Source: Aquila chrysaetos chrysaetos
Lineage: Eukaryota > Chordata > Aves > Accipitriformes > Accipitridae
Assembly (NCBI RefSeq): GCF_900496995.4
Contig: NC_044004.1
Location: 48,700,224 to 48,764,223, forward strand
DNA: 64,000 bases
Direction of reading: 5' to 3'
Positions 61,401 to 64,000 of this stretch are shown here, one piece after another. Position 1 is the stretch's first letter, and every line of letters starts with the position of its first letter. Below the pieces are notes generated by a model, which had not been told where the DNA came from, did no database searches, and saw only the letters and a list, made by a program, of their open reading frames with translations. A program made the position numbers and the translations under genes.

Positions 61401-64000
61401 GTGTGCTTTGATCCTACCACCTATCTGTCCTTCTTGTCTGAAGGCAACAGCACCAGGTGCCTTGCAAGCAGGCTCAACACAGCTTATTTGAATCACCTAC
61501 CCAAAAGTGAAATCACTTCCATCAAGACAGATTACCCAGTGCAGTCTATGCCACTGCAGTGACAACTGGTATCCATGCTGCAGCCCACTTTGATCTAAGT
61601 CATCAGCACATGCAACTCTTAAGATACATTCCTGCACCTTCTCCCCAGTGATCTTTGTTTTGAAGACGTAAACTGTAGATACTCAACTTTCTACTCTGAA
61701 CCACTGAGTTCACTAACATCAATTAAACTTCAGTTTGCCCAAGCTCCACTCTGAAAAGACCTGAACCATTAAAAAACAAAACCCAACAACAATATAGTGA
61801 GGCACAGAGAAATTTCACCCCTAAAATGGTTAAAATCTGGCGAACACTGAAGTCATTAAAAGCAGACCAATCATTAAAGACAGCAGATAAACAGTATCAG
61901 TATAAACAACACTATTATTCAGGTCCCTCAGTATGTAAACGGAAGGACAGACTCTGATCTTTCTGTTATCTTAGGGCCATCAAAGTCAGAGGATCTTTAT
62001 GGAGGAATTTTTTATGCTGCCAGAGTAGCTTGGAAGGAGACCATATAGGTACGAATGTACTTTCTGGAACAGCTTCTAAATAGCCTCTAAGGTTGAGACA
62101 TATTTGTTATATAAAAAAAAGACACTTAGTTCTTACCACTTGCGGTAAAGTGTTGACCCAAAGCTTGTAAGAAAATTGTATGAAGGAGAAAAGACATTCT
62201 AACAGACAAAAAAAGTCCAAACAACAAAAGAAAACAAAACATCCCCCCACCCCCCAAAAAAAACAAAACAAAGAGGAAAACCAAAGTCTTCCTAGGAAAG
62301 GCATGCTGACACAGGACACTAGCATGTCCTAGCACAGTAAGAATGTTTAGCTATATTTAAACCATTCAGAAATCCATGACCCAGAAGGACAATGAAAAGA
62401 ACATCACAATCAGTGACTTACTCTTTGGTCATCTCTTTCATTGTTACTCTGTTTCAACAGTTAGTGAAAGTATCAAGGAAGACTTTTTGCCTTTTCTGAG
62501 ATAAGCGTGAGGATGTTTCCTCCTCAAGGTATACCACCACCCAGTCAACTCTCCTGAATGCTCAGTTAGTTGCAGCAGATGTGTGTTCTCTCAGGTCACA
62601 TCAGCTCTGAAAGCTCCCTCACTTTTTAACAATTCAAAACATAGCGACGCAATGAATTTAGCAAAAAGCCCCTGGATTCCATCTCTATTCTAACTGGATG
62701 ACTGGGAAAACACATACATCCTATACTGCCTCGTAGCAGATGCCAGTAATAACCTAAATTAACATATGCATGCTTAAGAGAAAAATGTATTTTGTATATT
62801 GCTAAAAGACATTACTTCAAATTAATTTTCAGCTTGGAAACAAACTGGACTAAGTCACTCCTATGACATGATTCAGTCAAGTGACAGCTACTTAAACCTG
62901 GTGTTAGAGCTCCCTAGCAGCAATAGCTACCTGGATGGGGTATTCTAGCACATACCACAGGTACTATGATCACACCACCCCCTTGATCAGCACTTCCACT
63001 GCAAGAAGTAACTCTTTGCCTGATTCACTAGTAGGTTTTGCTGAATGACTACACACCGTATGACACACACCCTGTAACATGCCAGCTGTATGCTGGCCAC
63101 AACCCACAGCCAAGTTGTAATTTTGTAGTGTAGCAGGGGAGTTAAACCATGGAACTATGAATCTAAACTTCAGCAGCAACTACAGTCATGGCATCCAAAG
63201 TGGCATAGTGGCCAAGTGGCACCCTTCAATAATAAAAGAATAGCATCAGTTTAGTGATAAAATACCTTAGCAGGATGGGGCAATATCAAGCAATGTAAGC
63301 AATTCTGAAAGGAAACTATTAAAATGAATTCTAATTAAATAATATGATCATGTAATTAATAAAATACAACATGAGAGATAAATATGAAAGTACTACTTTT
63401 AAAACTTTTTTGAGCAGTTCTTTTAACACAGAGTTAAAATACAGAAGTAATATACATCAGCTCGTGAAAGGAGCTGACTACCACCATTCTTTTATCCAAA
63501 ATATCTGTTTTGGGTTGCATGTTTGGTATTTAACAATTAAATACATTTATGCATTAGTGAACCAGAGCACTGAATAAATCCAAGCTAAGATTAAACCTCA
63601 GAAACCCCCTCCAAGTTGGGGCTAGGTGAGGAGTTAACAGTTAAAGCAAGTCCCCAGTGACTACTGCACAGGGGTAACAAAGTCCCAAAACTGGTTTTGC
63701 TGCTGAAGCCACCTTCTCATCAACCACCTACAGCTGCTGTCCTACTCTAATAGGAATCAGGGCTCTGAAATCAAGTCTCCTGTCAGTTCTCTGCCTTCCA
63801 ATGACTTACTCTTGGATTAATTTTTTCCATGTAAAATGCCAGGTTTCTTCAGTTTTGGCTCTCAGAAATGTTACAGTTTATGGGCATGTCACAGGTGATA
63901 AAATGAACTGTCTAAGCAGAGATCTCCTCTCAGTCTTCTCTGGGACAATGCACTATTCAACCTCATGTAGCTATAAAGATAGCCTTCCTTCTTGTTTTGC

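Larger units (their letters stand above)
59422..64000 (-). other. Probable intron of the AtuA-like gene, running off the window
   Basis: The exon ending at 59421 needs an upstream partner in the family segment just before HNIGFP, which normally carries TGG-x-[FY]-TDW. No such sequence is visible up to 64000, so this is most likely intron. It contains the LINE-like fragment and MIR described separately. The short frames on either strand have no other support. Confidence 0.6.

Noticed and set aside
62134-62196. Possible AtuA-like upstream exon ending RK-W before donor GTAAGA
   Set aside because: The donor and phase would fit the exon at 59421, but the encoded residues (SYNFLTSFGSTLYRK) do not resemble the expected TGG-x-[FY]-TDW segment.
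1-64000. tRNA, rRNA, snRNA or CRISPR elements
   Set aside because: No B-box/T-loop pattern with a foldable cloverleaf, rRNA stretch or regularly spaced direct repeats was seen by eye. A tRNAscan-SE/Infernal run would be decisive.
1-64000. Endogenous retrovirus or intact LINE
   Set aside because: No long LTR pair or gag/pol-like frame was seen. The only reverse-transcriptase-like sequence is the short broken fragment near 60.6-60.9 kb.

Overview
The window looks like vertebrate nuclear DNA, most likely from a bird or another sauropsid. Coding information is sparse and split into short exons with GT-AG introns. A GC-rich CpG island sits in otherwise AT-rich sequence. Recognisable repeats are few: one MIR SINE, one decayed CR1/L2-like LINE fragment and simple homopolymer tracts. 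No operons, bacterial-style gene packing or CRISPR arrays are visible. The species cannot be fixed from the sequence alone.

Region 1 (1-9.8 kb) holds LRAT (lecithin retinol acyltransferase) on the minus strand. It has two coding exons (7753-8319 and 6988-7140) that join in frame to give a complete 239-residue protein with His69, His81 and Cys170 as the expected catalytic residues. The start lies inside a CpG island (about 7.24-9.48 kb) with tandem GC boxes and two candidate splice donors for an upstream non-coding exon. Sequence left of 6988 is LRAT 3'UTR and/or 3' flank with no other recognisable gene.

Region 2 (9.8-14.5 kb) is the spacer between the two genes, with possible 3'UTR of the next gene at its right end.

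Region 3 (14.5-59.4 kb, extending past the right edge) holds the 3' part of a second minus-strand gene. It has twelve coding exons whose boundaries and phases join into one continuous frame of 385 codons plus a stop. The protein belongs to the AtuA/DUF1446 family (named for acyclic terpene utilisation in Pseudomonas), including the C-terminal AtuA-like domain with the RSGDKG motif. The exons for roughly the first 200 residues were not found and probably lie beyond 64 kb. The last intron appears to use a GC-AG splice pair. The gene seems intact and is the most interesting item in the window: an enzyme-like family known mainly from microbes, apparently maintained in a vertebrate next to the retinoid gene LRAT. 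A broken, intronless, protein-like sequence (16.4-17.3 kb) lies in one intron.

Region 4 (59.4-64 kb) is probably intron of the same gene. It holds the LINE-like fragment (about 60.57-60.88 kb) and the MIR SINE (about 61.26-61.40 kb).
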